Shown here: piece by piece, positions 8,115 to 16,573 of the stretch
Layout of the letters: every line of letters starts with the position of its first letter
How positions within the stretch are numbered: the stretch's first letter is position 1
Assembly (NCBI GenBank): GCA_024636155.1
Contig: JAGXHM010000129.1
Location: forward strand, 1 to 37,797
Length of the DNA stretch: 37,797 nucleotides
Direction: 5' to 3'
Source of the DNA: Deltaproteobacteria bacterium
GTDB taxonomy: Bacteria > Desulfobacterota > Desulfuromonadia > Desulfuromonadales > BM103
The notes under the pieces: generated by a model
The model's database searches: none
Seen by the model: the letters and a program-made list of their open reading frames with translations, nothing else
What the model was told of the DNA's origin: nothing
Position numbers and translations under genes: made by a program

Positions 8115-8180
8115 TGCGGACCGACCTCAGTACCAGATGCCACTGGTTACTGACTCTACTATGCGCCATACCCACATAAA
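8115..8180 (+). pseudogene. fragment of an FN3-like domain with an internal stop
   Basis: From 8130 the frame reads VPDATGY, a TGA stop at 8151-8153, then LYYAPYPHK. The intact FN3 repeats of the gene at 3951 contain VPDATGYIMSYAP at the same place. The match on both sides of the stop in one frame supports a decayed domain. The rest of 7861-8353 shows only the partial repeat and a hairpin. Confidence 0.45.
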
Positions 8181-8353
8181 GGTTTGTTAGTCAAGGTCAC
8201 CCTGAATAGCAAAAGGCCCTGAAGCTCAGACAAACAGAAATTTAGTGATTTTAGGAAACATGACGACTCGTTGGAGAGCCGAGAGTGTCTAGATCAATAA
8301 CACTGTCATAACGGTTGCAGCTGACCAAACGAACATTAGCTCAGGTGTCCCGC

Positions 8354-8539
8354 TCAAACATCATTGTTACTCTTGATTGGCTGATCTTCATCGTCAATCA
8401 GGTTTGGGTCCATCCCGTCCTTGAAATTACGGAGACCCTTACCGAGGGAGCCAGCCACTTTTGGCAGCTTGCCCGCGCCGAAGACGATCAAAACCAGCAC
8501 CAGGATAATGATCAGTTCCGTTGTCCCTAAACCAAACAT
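8354..8539 (-). CDS. tatA: Sec-independent protein translocase TatA/TatE
   Basis: The product is 61 residues; the ATG at 8539 follows AAGGAG by six bases. A longer frame to 8632 adds residues with no support. The layout is standard for Tat[22 protein letters not shown] as a short membrane helix, the [20 protein letters not shown] amphipathic helix with its FG hinge, then a short acidic and polar tail. TatA multimers form the pore of the twin-arginine pathway with TatC, and neither tatB nor tatC is here. The TRAP binding protein at 18489 has a twin-arginine signal and would need this pathway. Confidence 0.9.
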   Translation of the reverse strand: MFGLGTTELIIILVLVLIVFGAGKLPKVAGSLGKGLRNFKDGMDPNLIDDEDQPIKSNNDV

Positions 8540-9062
8540 ATGAATCTCCTTAATGTTAATGCCGACATGCTTATTGCTCAACTTGTGAAGCTTAGCATCG
8601 GTATTATAATGCTGGCCTTTTAAAAAAACCATTACTTTTAGTTTGATTCAGTTTTATTAAGGGCCTTATGGCAATAAGTGGAAGATATATCTCGTAAATA
8701 TTGTTCAACGCTCTCTGGCCAGGGATCATCTTAGTCCTTGAAATTCCAGCAGCCACAAATCCGATAGCATCTACAACAGCCCTTAATCAAGGAAGCTGTA
8801 ATGTTTCCCGGTATTGATCGTGCTGCTGATCGGGATCTTAAGAATCTATCTGTTATTTTGGATGATCCTTGATATTGTTTTCAAAACAAGATATGATTTC
8901 AGAACAATTACATAAGGATAAGTCTTTAAGGGATATTAAAGTCGTTAGGGCGTTCTGCTAGTCGGTTGGATTGCTATTTCTTGGCGTATGAAGTGGAACT
9001 ACTGCGTAGCACAGTTTCTGGATATTAGGCTAAGAGATTAATCTGTAAGCGGGAATGGTTGA
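8540..9062. other. gene-free stretch
   Basis: No coding region is convincing here. A nearly symmetrical hairpin ATATTGTTTT/AAAACAAGATAT stands at 8872-8894. It could be an operator or a bidirectional terminator, but it has no clear gene partner. Confidence 0.4.
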
Positions 9063-9076
9063 CGAGTCGTGACTCG
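9063..9076. promoter_or_regulatory. perfect palindrome before the MqsA-like gene, candidate operator
   Basis: CGAGTC (9063-9068) and GACTCG (9071-9076) are exact inverted halves around GT, nine bases before the first possible start codon of the regulator. Antitoxin-type regulators of this family often bind a palindrome in their own promoter, so autoregulation is plausible but unproven. Confidence 0.4.
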
Positions 9077-9084
9077 AAAATTGT

Positions 9085-9609
9085 GTGGTGTATGAAATGA
9101 TTTGTTCCGATTGCTGTCAGGGTGAGATGAATGAAACCTGTGAGTTAGTTCGCTATGGCGACTTGGGACTGCCGAATGTAGTGTTGAAAGACATCACAAT
9201 CAAAAAGTGCCCAGAATGTGGCCATAGTCTAATGTTGATTCCTGACCTTGATGGGTTGAGCCGTTATGTCGTTGAGTGCCTAATAAATAAGCCAGAGCGG
9301 TTGTCGCGGCCCGAAATCAGCTTCTTGCGCAAATCACTTGGTTGGTCGAAGGCCGATTGTGCACGCAATCTCCATGTGTGGCCTGAACAAGTGTCACGCT
9401 GGGAAAGCGATGTTACGCCAGTGCCTATGCAGGTGCAAAGCGAACTACTTTTGCGAGCCATTGTTGCGTTAATAAAGCAGGTTGAAGGTTTTTCGAATCA
9501 TCTTGAAGAGATCGCAACGGTTAATTCTGCGCAGACTCCTCTGCTCTCTATACATCATGGACATAAGGGTTGGGAGACTGTATTGAAGAAAGACGCGGGA
9601 ATTGTTTAG
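9085..9609 (+). CDS. MqsA/YgiT-type zinc-finger and HTH regulator (orphan antitoxin-like)
   Basis: The product is 174 residues from a GTG, with an ATG four codons later as an equal alternative; neither has a clear ribosome site. The N-terminal part has two Cys pairs (CSDC near the start and CPECGH near residue 42) that would bind zinc, as in YgiT/MqsA proteins. Residues 75-115 form a helix-turn-helix: RPEISFLRKSLGWSKADCAR, then VWPEQVSRWE. MqsA antitoxins have the same order. No toxin gene of the MqsR type lies beside it, so it is either a solitary regulator or an orphan. The C-terminal 55 residues are not recognised. Confidence 0.72.
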   Translation: MVYEMICSDCCQGEMNETCELVRYGDLGLPNVVLKDITIKKCPECGHSLMLIPDLDGLSRYVVECLINKPERLSRPEISFLRKSLGWSKADCARNLHVWPEQVSRWESDVTPVPMQVQSELLLRAIVALIKQVEGFSNHLEEIATVNSAQTPLLSIHHGHKGWETVLKKDAGIV

Positions 9610-9692
9610 ATTTCTGGTGTTTTTAAGGCGGTAATGTCTAAGAAGTATAAACAGGGACAGATCAGAATTGAATATTGCAGGTTCAATCTCTG

Positions 9693-11114
9693 CTAAGAGT
9701 GCCATTGCGCTGACCTGGTTACGGCATCTTTAAACTTTTCTAGCATGGCCTGCTTGTCAGTTTCAGGTGAATAACAACGAAAAGAACTATTCCTCGGTCT
9801 GTGCTCAATATAACTACCACCAGCTAATAGCGCTGTCCCAAGCGCGGTCAACTCTGTCGATGATTGTACGATAATCTGTCGCCTCAACACATCAGCCAAA
9901 AACTGGCAAAAATAAGGATTTGTTGACAATCCACCATCTATCGAAATCTCGTCCTGAATTGGTGTGAGTTCATTCATCGCAGATATCACTTCAGCTGAGC
10001 GAAATACGATGCCTTCTAAAATGGATTGCATTAAATCTGCTGGCAGAGTGTCTAGAGATAAGCCGATCCATAATCCTCCAGCCTTTCTATCCCAGTACGG
10101 ACAACCAAGGCCGGTCAAAGCTGGCACAAAAACCAAATTACTTTCTATGGCGCTGGGCTTTGTAAATTGATGAATCTGATCATATGTTTCAAACAAACCG
10201 AGAGATTTCGCCCAATTTATGGCAGATCCGGCGGAATAGACCCCTCCATCTAGAGCATAAACTGGCTTCTGGTCAGCAAGTTGCCACGCTATCGTTGGCA
10301 ACAACCCCTGCCCCGTTGCTTGATAAGGCTTATCTCCAGTAACCACCAGCGTGAAAGCCCCCGTGCCGAAAGTGATCTTGGCATCACCTGGCTTTATGCA
10401 ACCATGGCCATATAACGCGGCCTGTTGATCAACAATACTTGCAGTGATCGGGATGCGTCGACCCTTTGACAGAATTGTACCAAAATCACCAGTTGTTGAA
10501 ATTATTTCTGGTAGTGATTCAATTGGTACCCTGAAGAGATCACATAGCTCTTCATCCCACTTCATTGTTTTTAGATTCATCAGTGATGTTCTGGAGGCAG
10601 TGCTTACGTCCGTGACAAATCGATCAGAGAGGCGATCAAGGAAGAAGCTATCGGTTGTGCCCAAACGCAACTTTCCCCGACGAAGCAACTCCCTGGCTCC
10701 AGAAACATTCTCTACAATCCAAGCGAGCTTGGTTGCTGAAAAATAAGAGTCTAGTGGTAGGCCAGTCTTTTTCAGCACAAACTTTTGTATGCTCGGAGTC
10801 TTCAGTTTTTCGACAATAAGATGGGTACGATTATCTTGCCAGACAATGACAGGCGATATCGCTCGCTTTGAATCGGCATCCCAAGCTAGGCAGCTTTCTC
10901 CCTGATTATCAATGCCAATTGCTGACATGCCGTCACAACTATCAATACAGAGCTGAATGTTTTGAATTAGTTCTTCTGCATTATGCTCAACCCAACCCGG
11001 TTCAGGATAAAATTGTTGGTGTACAATTGTTTTAACTATCCTGCTAGCGCCTGAGTTTTCAACATATAAAGCACGCGTACTGGTGGTTCCTTGGTCAATT
11101 GCTAGTATTGACAT
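9693..11114 (-). CDS. glpK: glycerol kinase-like FGGY-family carbohydrate kinase
   Basis: The product is 473 residues, slightly shorter than typical glycerol kinases (about 500). The N-terminal phosphate loop is AIDQGTTSTRAL, close to the DQGTTSSRA of GlpK, followed by PGWVEHNAEELI. Further FGGY landmarks are VWQDNRT, DQQAALYGHGC, the ITFGTGAF phosphate-2 motif and the C-terminal ISIDGGLSTNPYFCQFLADV. It would phosphorylate glycerol to glycerol-3-phosphate in the cytoplasm. The dehydrogenase and DeoR-type repressor just upstream fit that role. No glycerol facilitator gene is present. Because FGGY kinases are diverse, a related polyol is possible. Confidence 0.78.
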   Translation of the reverse strand: MSILAIDQGTTSTRALYVENSGASRIVKTIVHQQFYPEPGWVEHNAEELIQNIQLCIDSCDGMSAIGIDNQGESCLAWDADSKRAISPVIVWQDNRTHLIVEKLKTPSIQKFVLKKTGLPLDSYFSATKLAWIVENVSGARELLRRGKLRLGTTDSFFLDRLSDRFVTDVSTASRTSLMNLKTMKWDEELCDLFRVPIESLPEIISTTGDFGTILSKGRRIPITASIVDQQAALYGHGCIKPGDAKITFGTGAFTLVVTGDKPYQATGQGLLPTIAWQLADQKPVYALDGGVYSAGSAINWAKSLGLFETYDQIHQFTKPSAIESNLVFVPALTGLGCPYWDRKAGGLWIGLSLDTLPADLMQSILEGIVFRSAEVISAMNELTPIQDEISIDGGLSTNPYFCQFLADVLRRQIIVQSSTELTALGTALLAGGSYIEHRPRNSSFRCYSPETDKQAMLEKFKDAVTRSAQWHS

Positions 11115-11137
11115 CTAAAGTTCCCGTTAAAAATTAA

Positions 11138-11162
11138 CATTTCGAACGCAAAACGAAACGAC
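11138..11162 (-). promoter_or_regulatory. candidate DeoR/GlpR operator before the kinase gene
   Basis: TTTCG (11140-11144) and CGAAA (11154-11158) are inverted around nine bases. On the minus strand this reads CGTTTCGTTTTGCGTTCG, like the TTCG-rich sites of DeoR-family repressors. It lies about 26 bases before the kinase start and would be served by the repressor at 14792. This is pattern-based only. Confidence 0.4.
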
Positions 11163-11228
11163 ACTTTCTTGCTGGGACCCGGACCCCAACTTTGGGCGCC
11201 CCGAACAATAAGCAAAGATATGGACGAT

Positions 11229-11711
11229 TCAGCTTGGTAGCGGAATGGTAAAGACTGGACACTTGGCCCGTTGAAGAACCTTTTCGGCAACGCTACCGAG
11301 GAAAGCGTGCTCCAGAACGCCTTTACTGTGGGTCCCCATAACAATGACATCGGCGTTTAACTGGTCTGACCTTCCCAGAATTTCAAGCATTGTGTTGCCG
11401 ATGAAAACTCTTGTTTCGGCAAAGCGCTGCTGGTCTTCAGGGTAATCAGCCAGTTCCGTTTTGACGAATTTATCCAGTTGTTCTTGTATCTTGGCAAGAG
11501 CGTCCTGCTCGTGCTGTTTTCTAAGGCTGTCCAGCTTTTTTTCCTGCCCAAGCATAGAGGACATATATGGCATGTCGATCTGCTGAATTACGTGCATCAG
11601 ATGAATTTTGGCGTCATGCAACCGAGCCAAGAGTACCGCATGCTTAAAGGCGTGGTCCGAGTTTTCGGTGAAATCAATGGCAACGAGAATGTTCTGGTAG
11701 GTTGGGAGCAT
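11229..11711 (-). CDS. universal stress protein, UspA family
   Basis: The product is 160 residues. The ATG at 11711 follows AGAGGTG, and a frame extending to 11795 adds a basic stretch with no family match. The domain runs from YQNILVAIDFTENSDHAF to the C-terminus. The ATP-binding signature G-x2-G-x9-G-S is present as GTHSKGVLEHAFLGSV, followed by KCPVFTIP. The protein is therefore predicted to bind ATP and act in the cytoplasm. It lies between the kinase and the dehydrogenases on the same strand but is separated from both by more than 100 bases. A link to glycerol metabolism is not evident. Confidence 0.88.
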   Translation of the reverse strand: MLPTYQNILVAIDFTENSDHAFKHAVLLARLHDAKIHLMHVIQQIDMPYMSSMLGQEKKLDSLRKQHEQDALAKIQEQLDKFVKTELADYPEDQQRFAETRVFIGNTMLEILGRSDQLNADVIVMGTHSKGVLEHAFLGSVAEKVLQRAKCPVFTIPLPS

Positions 11712-12126
11712 TTTTACACCTCTTATATGAGTTAGTCCAGCACGGGAATCGACCCTTTTCCGCAACCTCGGCTTGATTGTGCGGCGAAAAGGCATACGAC
11801 TACGCCAAAATATTCGACTTCATAGAACTTGTAAAAATTGCTGGTTACAAATCAGAAGCTTACAGCTAACCCAACATGAGTGTCCCAATGGTCACCAGTT
11901 AAATCAGGAATCGTCAAAGACTCTGTAGCGATACCTCAGGTTGGTTTTACCTTGGTCACATGACAACGTTAAGACTCATGAAGCGATGTGTGCCTTGTTA
12001 TAAAAAGATACCTGTAGATGGTAGAAATTCAAGCGAAGCCAGGTGAGAAGCCTGGATGTCTCTTGGGGAAGCTTATCCACGGACCGTGCAAATGTTACGC
12101 GCACATTCAAGCCTGACGCTTGGACA
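11712..12126. other. gene-free stretch
   Basis: No coding region or clear terminator was found. There are two short inverted repeats, CCAGG/CCTGG near 12040-12056 and CAAGC/GCTTG near 12108-12122, neither followed by a T tract on either strand. Confidence 0.4.
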
Positions 12127-13176
12127 TTAAGCAGAAGCGGCAGGAAGAGCTCCGGAGAGATCTTTAACGATGTGGCCCGCGGCCAGTTTTCCTTCTTGCC
12201 AACATTGGCCCGCTACTTTCACCGGTTGTGGGAGGTTGTCCGCGGTGTAGTAGAGAGGAACAGCCGCCGAGGTGTCGCTGCCGAACCGGGGTTGCATGAC
12301 ATTGCCGGCGGCGTAATAGGACAAATCTGAACAGCGACCAAACTGGTCGACGACTGGGCTGCCTGTAACAGGGTCGAAGGTAAGGTGACTCATCCGCGCA
12401 AGGCTCGATTCAGGTGTGAATTTTCCGGTAAAGAGAACACCATCGCAGGCAATTTCTCGCAGACTTCCATTTTCATCTGCAACCTGGACAGCCTCGACGC
12501 GTTCGTTGCCGAGGATATTGACAACACAGGTGTTTAATAACAGTGGCACGCCAAACAGATGTGTCGCGTAGTGAAGCGGCCACCTTAGCGTTGGGCGTGT
12601 ATCTTCTTCAAGCATCGCGACAGGGCAAATGCCTGCTTTCTTGCAGTTTGAGAGCGCAGAAAAACTAACAATTTCTGTGCCGACAACAACCGGACGACGA
12701 AACGGTATCATTTTTTTTAAATGGAACATCGACTGGAGCGTGCCGGTGTTGCAGATTCCAAGTCCTCGATCACCCGAAACCATTCGAGCCGATCGCGGCG
12801 TTTCACGGACTCCTGTTGCAAAGAGGACGCGCTTCGCCGTCAGTTCCGTTAGACCTTCAGGTGAGGCGACCGTGAGCACCCCCTCCGGCTTCAATTCTGT
12901 GACAGTACTTTTTAGCTCGATGTTAACATCGGCTTTCAAGGCCGTATCAACAAGCATTTTTGCATAAGATGGCCCTGTCATAAGGCGTTTGTATTCACGT
13001 ATGCCAAAAGGGGGGTGCCCGCATTGGCGCGGAATCCCACCAGCTTCAGGTTCGCGATCCAACACCATGACATGTTCGATTCCTGCGCGCTTCAATGCTG
13101 TTGCAGCGGAAAGACCGGTTGGGCCGGCGCCAATAATGACGACATCACAACTTGCGTATTTAAGGGTGTCAGTCAT
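12127..13176 (-). CDS. FAD/NAD(P)-dependent oxidoreductase paired with the glycerol-3-phosphate dehydrogenase
   Basis: The product is 349 residues. The ATG at 13176 overlaps the preceding stop codon by eight bases and follows GGAGAGG, showing translational coupling. The N-terminal Rossmann motif is VVIIGAGPTGLSAATAL, followed by EPEAGGIPRQCGHPPFG. An ATG-type motif (VLFATGVRETP) and the late YYAAGNV flavin motif mark the pyridine-nucleotide-disulphide oxidoreductase fold. Anaerobes commonly encode this protein next to a BFD-tailed GlpA, where it probably passes electrons from the dehydrogenase. The usual small third partner (DUF1667) is not found here. The electron acceptor is unknown. Confidence 0.78.
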   Translation of the reverse strand: MTDTLKYASCDVVIIGAGPTGLSAATALKRAGIEHVMVLDREPEAGGIPRQCGHPPFGIREYKRLMTGPSYAKMLVDTALKADVNIELKSTVTELKPEGVLTVASPEGLTELTAKRVLFATGVRETPRSARMVSGDRGLGICNTGTLQSMFHLKKMIPFRRPVVVGTEIVSFSALSNCKKAGICPVAMLEEDTRPTLRWPLHYATHLFGVPLLLNTCVVNILGNERVEAVQVADENGSLREIACDGVLFTGKFTPESSLARMSHLTFDPVTGSPVVDQFGRCSDLSYYAAGNVMQPRFGSDTSAAVPLYYTADNLPQPVKVAGQCWQEGKLAAGHIVKDLSGALPAASA

Positions 13177-14614
13177 TGACCTCTCCAACGTCAAGTGGCT
13201 CGGCAAACTTCCCCTTGGTTAGTTCAGCAAGGCGTGCTGAGCAATAGAAGCCTTGACATCGACCCATGGTCGCGCGCGTACGCCGTTTCAAGCCAGAAAG
13301 GCTCCCCGCTGGGGCTTGCCCTTCCAGGGCTGCATTGATTTCCCTCTCTGTAACCATCTCGCAATGACAGACTATTTCACCGTATCCTGGTTTTTGCCAA
13401 TCACGTGGAAGGTGCTCTGCCAGGTTTGGGATGCACGGCACGGCGGGCTCTGTAATTGTTTCAAAATGGGCACCTTGCTTTGCAAGTAGATGATGAACAT
13501 GCTGGGCAAGGCCGAGCGCCGATGTTAGCCCGGTTGAACGGATTCCGCCAAGGGTGATCCAGTTGCGAGTCTTATCTTCGATGATGCGATATCCTTTCTC
13601 TTCAGTTGCCGGTCTTATGCCAGCGTAAGTGGCTGTCACCGGAATCGTAGCGAGATCTGGAATTTTTTCGATTGCCTGCATACGAAGAACTTGTAAGTTT
13701 TCTTTATCAACGGAGGCGTCATCTCGGCCTTCCTGGTCTTCTGCTGTTGGACCGACTACGAAGTTTCCGAAAATGGTTGGAAAGAGTACAATCCCTTTTG
13801 TTCGCTCGGTCGGAACCGGCAATATGATCGACTTCACCAGCTTAGCCGCTGCCTTGTCGAAGACCACAAATTGACCTTTGCGTGGTTTGATTGTGAATTC
13901 GCTGCCGCCTAGCACATCGCGGTCGAGAATGTCCCCGTAAAGACCAGCACAATTGATCACATAGCGCGCCCGTACTTGTCCTTGAGCAGTATTGAGTAGC
14001 CAGTCGCTACCATCAAACTCACCGCCGGTTACTTCAGCATTAAAGAGTGCTTTACCGCCATTCTTCAGCGCTTGCTGCAGATACGCCAGCGGAGTTGACC
14101 AAGGGTCGATTACGTACTCGCGCGGAACGCTTATGGCCGCCCGAACAGTTTGGCCAAGATTGGGCTCAAGGGAAATTACTTCTGCTCTGCTCAGAAGGCG
14201 CAAATCCTTAACGCCATTGTCTTTGCCTTTGTTCAATATACCGTTAAAGCGAGACTCTTCCTCTTCTGTCCATGCGGCAACCAGTGCCCCGGATTTGAGG
14301 AGTGGTAAGTTGAGGCTTTTGTGGATCGCATGGAACTCCTCGTAGCCTTTTTGCACGCATTGCCATTCCAGAGTGCCGACCGGAGCGTCGAAGCCGGTGT
14401 GAAGGATGGCACTGTTGCCTTTGCTCGCTCCATCAAGGATATCCGCTGCCTTCTCGATCAGGATAACTGAGGCACCTTCTAGGGCCATTCTGCGAGCAAC
14501 GGCGCAGCCGACAACGCCGCCACCGATGATTGCAACATCGCCTGAGGCGATCAATAAGCCGCTAGTTCTTTTATCGTCGCGCGTGTTTCTTCCTCTTTGC
14601 TGTTCAATTGTCAT
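13169..14614 (-). CDS. glpA: anaerobic glycerol-3-phosphate dehydrogenase, GlpA type with BFD-like [2Fe-2S] tail
   Basis: The product is 481 residues from the ATG at 14614; a TTG at 14641 is an alternative and neither has a strong ribosome site. The FAD-binding start is VAIIGGGVVGCAVARRMALE. DAO-family features are ILHTGFDAPVGTL, YVINCAGLYGD and the late GGIRSTGLTSALGLA. The C-terminal 60 residues carry CHC and then CQGFYC, four cysteines of a BFD-like [2Fe-2S] domain. It should oxidise glycerol-3-phosphate to dihydroxyacetone phosphate at the membrane or through the partner flavoprotein at 12127, which overlaps it. Repressor, dehydrogenase and partner form an apparent minus-strand operon. 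Confidence 0.85.
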   Translation of the reverse strand: MTIEQQRGRNTRDDKRTSGLLIASGDVAIIGGGVVGCAVARRMALEGASVILIEKAADILDGASKGNSAILHTGFDAPVGTLEWQCVQKGYEEFHAIHKSLNLPLLKSGALVAAWTEEEESRFNGILNKGKDNGVKDLRLLSRAEVISLEPNLGQTVRAAISVPREYVIDPWSTPLAYLQQALKNGGKALFNAEVTGGEFDGSDWLLNTAQGQVRARYVINCAGLYGDILDRDVLGGSEFTIKPRKGQFVVFDKAAAKLVKSIILPVPTERTKGIVLFPTIFGNFVVGPTAEDQEGRDDASVDKENLQVLRMQAIEKIPDLATIPVTATYAGIRPATEEKGYRIIEDKTRNWITLGGIRSTGLTSALGLAQHVHHLLAKQGAHFETITEPAVPCIPNLAEHLPRDWQKPGYGEIVCHCEMVTEREINAALEGQAPAGSLSGLKRRTRATMGRCQGFYCSARLAELTKGKFAEPLDVGEVND

Positions 14615-14791
14615 GACTGAACAGTAACAAATGATGACCAAGCAGGCAAATCAAAAAGTTAGTAAAGATGTTGGCTGTAAGAAATTTGACGTCCCTGATT
14701 CGGTTGCGCTGAAGATGTGATTGGTTTGTCTAAGGCAAAAGGCTCGTGCGTTGATTCAAGCGTGTGGTTGGATAAGGGAGAGGAGGTGGTG

Positions 14792-15559
14792 TTACTGTGT
14801 GGCGCTTAAAATATTTACATCGACATTTAGCAGTGCTGCTTTCATTTTGTCTGATGGTGGCTTTTCGCAGACGAGGTTAGTTACTTTAGCCAAGCCGCAC
14901 ACTTCGAATGATGCAATTTGTTCAAACTTTGAACTGTCGGCAAGAAGGGTGAGGGACTCGGCCTGTTCGATCATGGCGCGAGCCAACTGAGCTTCTTCGA
15001 CGCTGTAATCCATGACCCCGGTGCGCGAGTCGAGTGCGCCGATGGTCAAGATTGCATGGTGGGCACGAAAAAGTTGCACCTGAGAGATAGCCATACTGCC
15101 GATGGTTTGCCGGTTGTCACCGTTAAATTCTCCCCCGAGCAAGAAAGTTCTAGCTGGCGCTGAACCAGCACTCATGATTCGAGCAATCTTTGTTGAGTTG
15201 GTGACCACGGTCAGGTTGGGAATCTCAGCGAGCCTTTCAGCAAAATAGAGCGTGGTTGAGCCGGTGTCAATCAGGATCGTTTCACCCGGGGAGATGAGTT
15301 TTAATGCTTCCTCAGCGATTTGAACCTTTGCTGTCACATTTTGGCTCAGGCGGTCGCGGAAGGGGCCCTCACCAGAAATCAGTGGCAAAGAGGCACCGCC
15401 ATGGAATTTGTGCACTTTTCCGAGGCGTGCAAGCTCAGTCAGGTCCCGTCGGATAGTCTCCTTTGACAGGTCGAGTACTTCGGCCAAATCGTTCACTGAC
15501 ACGCGATTACGCTGCCGAATTATGTTGGCAATTTTGGCCTGTCTGGCAGTTGGTATCAT
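14792..15559 (-). CDS. glpR: DeoR-family transcriptional repressor, GlpR-like
   Basis: The product is 255 residues. The N-terminal helix-turn-helix is the DeoR signature (VSVNDLAEVLDLSKETIRRD followed by LGKVHKFHGGA). The C-terminal sugar-phosphate sensor domain (DeoRC) has ILIDTGSTTLYFAERL, TVVTNSTKIA, FLLGGEFN and LLADSSKF. It heads the minus-strand dehydrogenase operon, so glycerol-3-phosphate is the likely effector and the glp genes the likely targets. A TTCG-rich inverted repeat before the kinase gene is a candidate site. The ribosome site is weak. Confidence 0.85.
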   Translation of the reverse strand: MIPTARQAKIANIIRQRNRVSVNDLAEVLDLSKETIRRDLTELARLGKVHKFHGGASLPLISGEGPFRDRLSQNVTAKVQIAEEALKLISPGETILIDTGSTTLYFAERLAEIPNLTVVTNSTKIARIMSAGSAPARTFLLGGEFNGDNRQTIGSMAISQVQLFRAHHAILTIGALDSRTGVMDYSVEEAQLARAMIEQAESLTLLADSSKFEQIASFEVCGLAKVTNLVCEKPPSDKMKAALLNVDVNILSATQ

Positions 15560-16233
15560 AATTTAGTCTGGGGTATCTTTAAGAAAATTGTTGAGTGATG
15601 GAGGCCTTGAGTCGAACAAGAGATCAGCGTTTGAAGTTTGATAGAGGCAAGCCCTTGTTGTTAGTCACGCTAGCTCTTTGCGGTTTGATTGTCAAGAATT
15701 GGTCGACTGATGAAGTGGGCTGCCTTTGGTGGTCATTCGGGCAGAGTTAATGCTTGTTCGGACAGAACCTCTGTGCTAGCTTAAGGTTCAAAGTTTAAAG
15801 TAACAGCGTTTTGAAAGGGTCTAGTGAAAAGGATCTATTGCTGATAAGCCAGACCGGAGTTTAATTTGTTCCTGCCAAGGTGATTTGTTTTCGTTGGTAG
15901 AAGGCAAGGCAGCAAGATGCCGCCTTGCTTGATTGGCGCGTCTTATGGGGAAGATGAGCGCATCTGAGTAATTTAAGGCGAACGCATGACCAGTCCCAGA
16001 AAAATGGCAGATTCTGTTCCCTGGAAAAGAGACTAATATGCCCTGTGAAAGAGCGAAAAGGTGTTTTCCGGTTGGTGGTTTCAGGCTTGCTGCCTTTATT
16101 TCTGGCTACGCTAACGTGCTACACTTGCTTGAGTTTCACTTTAAGCAATTTAACCTGAGATGACGGTCGCTGGAAGAACATGTGCCTTGCAAATAAAAGT
16201 CATATTGTGTTATTCCTTTTGCTCTGATCAATA
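15560..16233. other. divergent intergenic region with an unexplained hairpin
   Basis: This region lies between the repressor (minus) and the TRAP leader (plus). A strong hairpin GCAAGGC-A-GC/GC-C-GCCTTGC with loop AAGAT stands at 15904-15928 and has no T tract. TGTTCGGACAGAAC (15755-15768) and TCGAACA (near 15613) resemble GlpR half-sites. I found no open frame of note, no cobalamin riboswitch and no further ANTAR-type hairpin here. Confidence 0.4.
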
Positions 16234-16271
16234 GTCACCCAACGGCGGGTGACATAGCAATGGCGCTTGTG
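16234..16271 (+). promoter_or_regulatory. dual-hairpin ANTAR (EutV-type) RNA site before the TRAP operon
   Basis: P1 is GTCACCC (16234-16240) and GGGTGAC (16247-16253), a perfect 7-bp stem with loop AACGGC. P2 is AGC/GCT with loop AATGGC (16259-16264), extended by ACA/TGT across a small internal loop. Both loops are six bases with A first and G fourth, the signature bound by ANTAR proteins such as EutV. The 3' arm of P2 overlaps the 5' arm of the following terminator, so binding should prevent termination. Confidence 0.82.
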
Positions 16272-16311
16272 TTGAGAAATTACTTAAATTTCTTTTGCAG
16301 GCGTTTTTTTT
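16264..16311 (+). terminator. regulated terminator overlapping ANTAR hairpin P2
   Basis: CGCTTGTG pairs with TGCAGGCG through G-U tolerant pairing. Above an internal loop the stem continues as AGAAATT/AATTTCT (16275-16293), and eight T follow (16304-16311). The first three bases are shared with P2 of the ANTAR site. Confidence 0.8.
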
Positions 16312-16573
16312 GACTGAATGTGTTTAGTTGATGCTGGCTTTTTGAGGTGTTATGAAGCGACGCTGAATGGTGGCCAATAAAACGTTGTATTATTCAAGGG
16401 AGTTATTTCTAGGCCAACTTCCTGTTTTTAGTTTATGTGCGCAAACAACCTGAAGGTTGGAAAAAACTTTATTTAGCGTGGCTTTGAGAGTGTGCTTGTT
16501 TAAACCCGATCACTAAACCGACTGAATAAACTCAATTGCTTCGTTGATGTAAAACCGGAGGAACATACGTAAG

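Noticed and set aside
8720-8760. A second tatA remnant (minus strand words like NFKD near 8735-8750).
   Set aside because: The resemblance is limited to about ten residues with a stop in it, and the upstream frame shows no TatA helix.
14614-14641. TTG at 14641 as the start of the glpA-like gene.
   Set aside because: It adds nine residues without a ribosome site; the ATG at 14614 is closer to the FAD-binding start, though its own site is weak too.
15560-16233. Cobalamin riboswitch controlling the eut or TRAP genes.
   Set aside because: No B12-box-like core was found; the only GCCACTG word in a leader-like place lies in the FN3 remnant at 8139.
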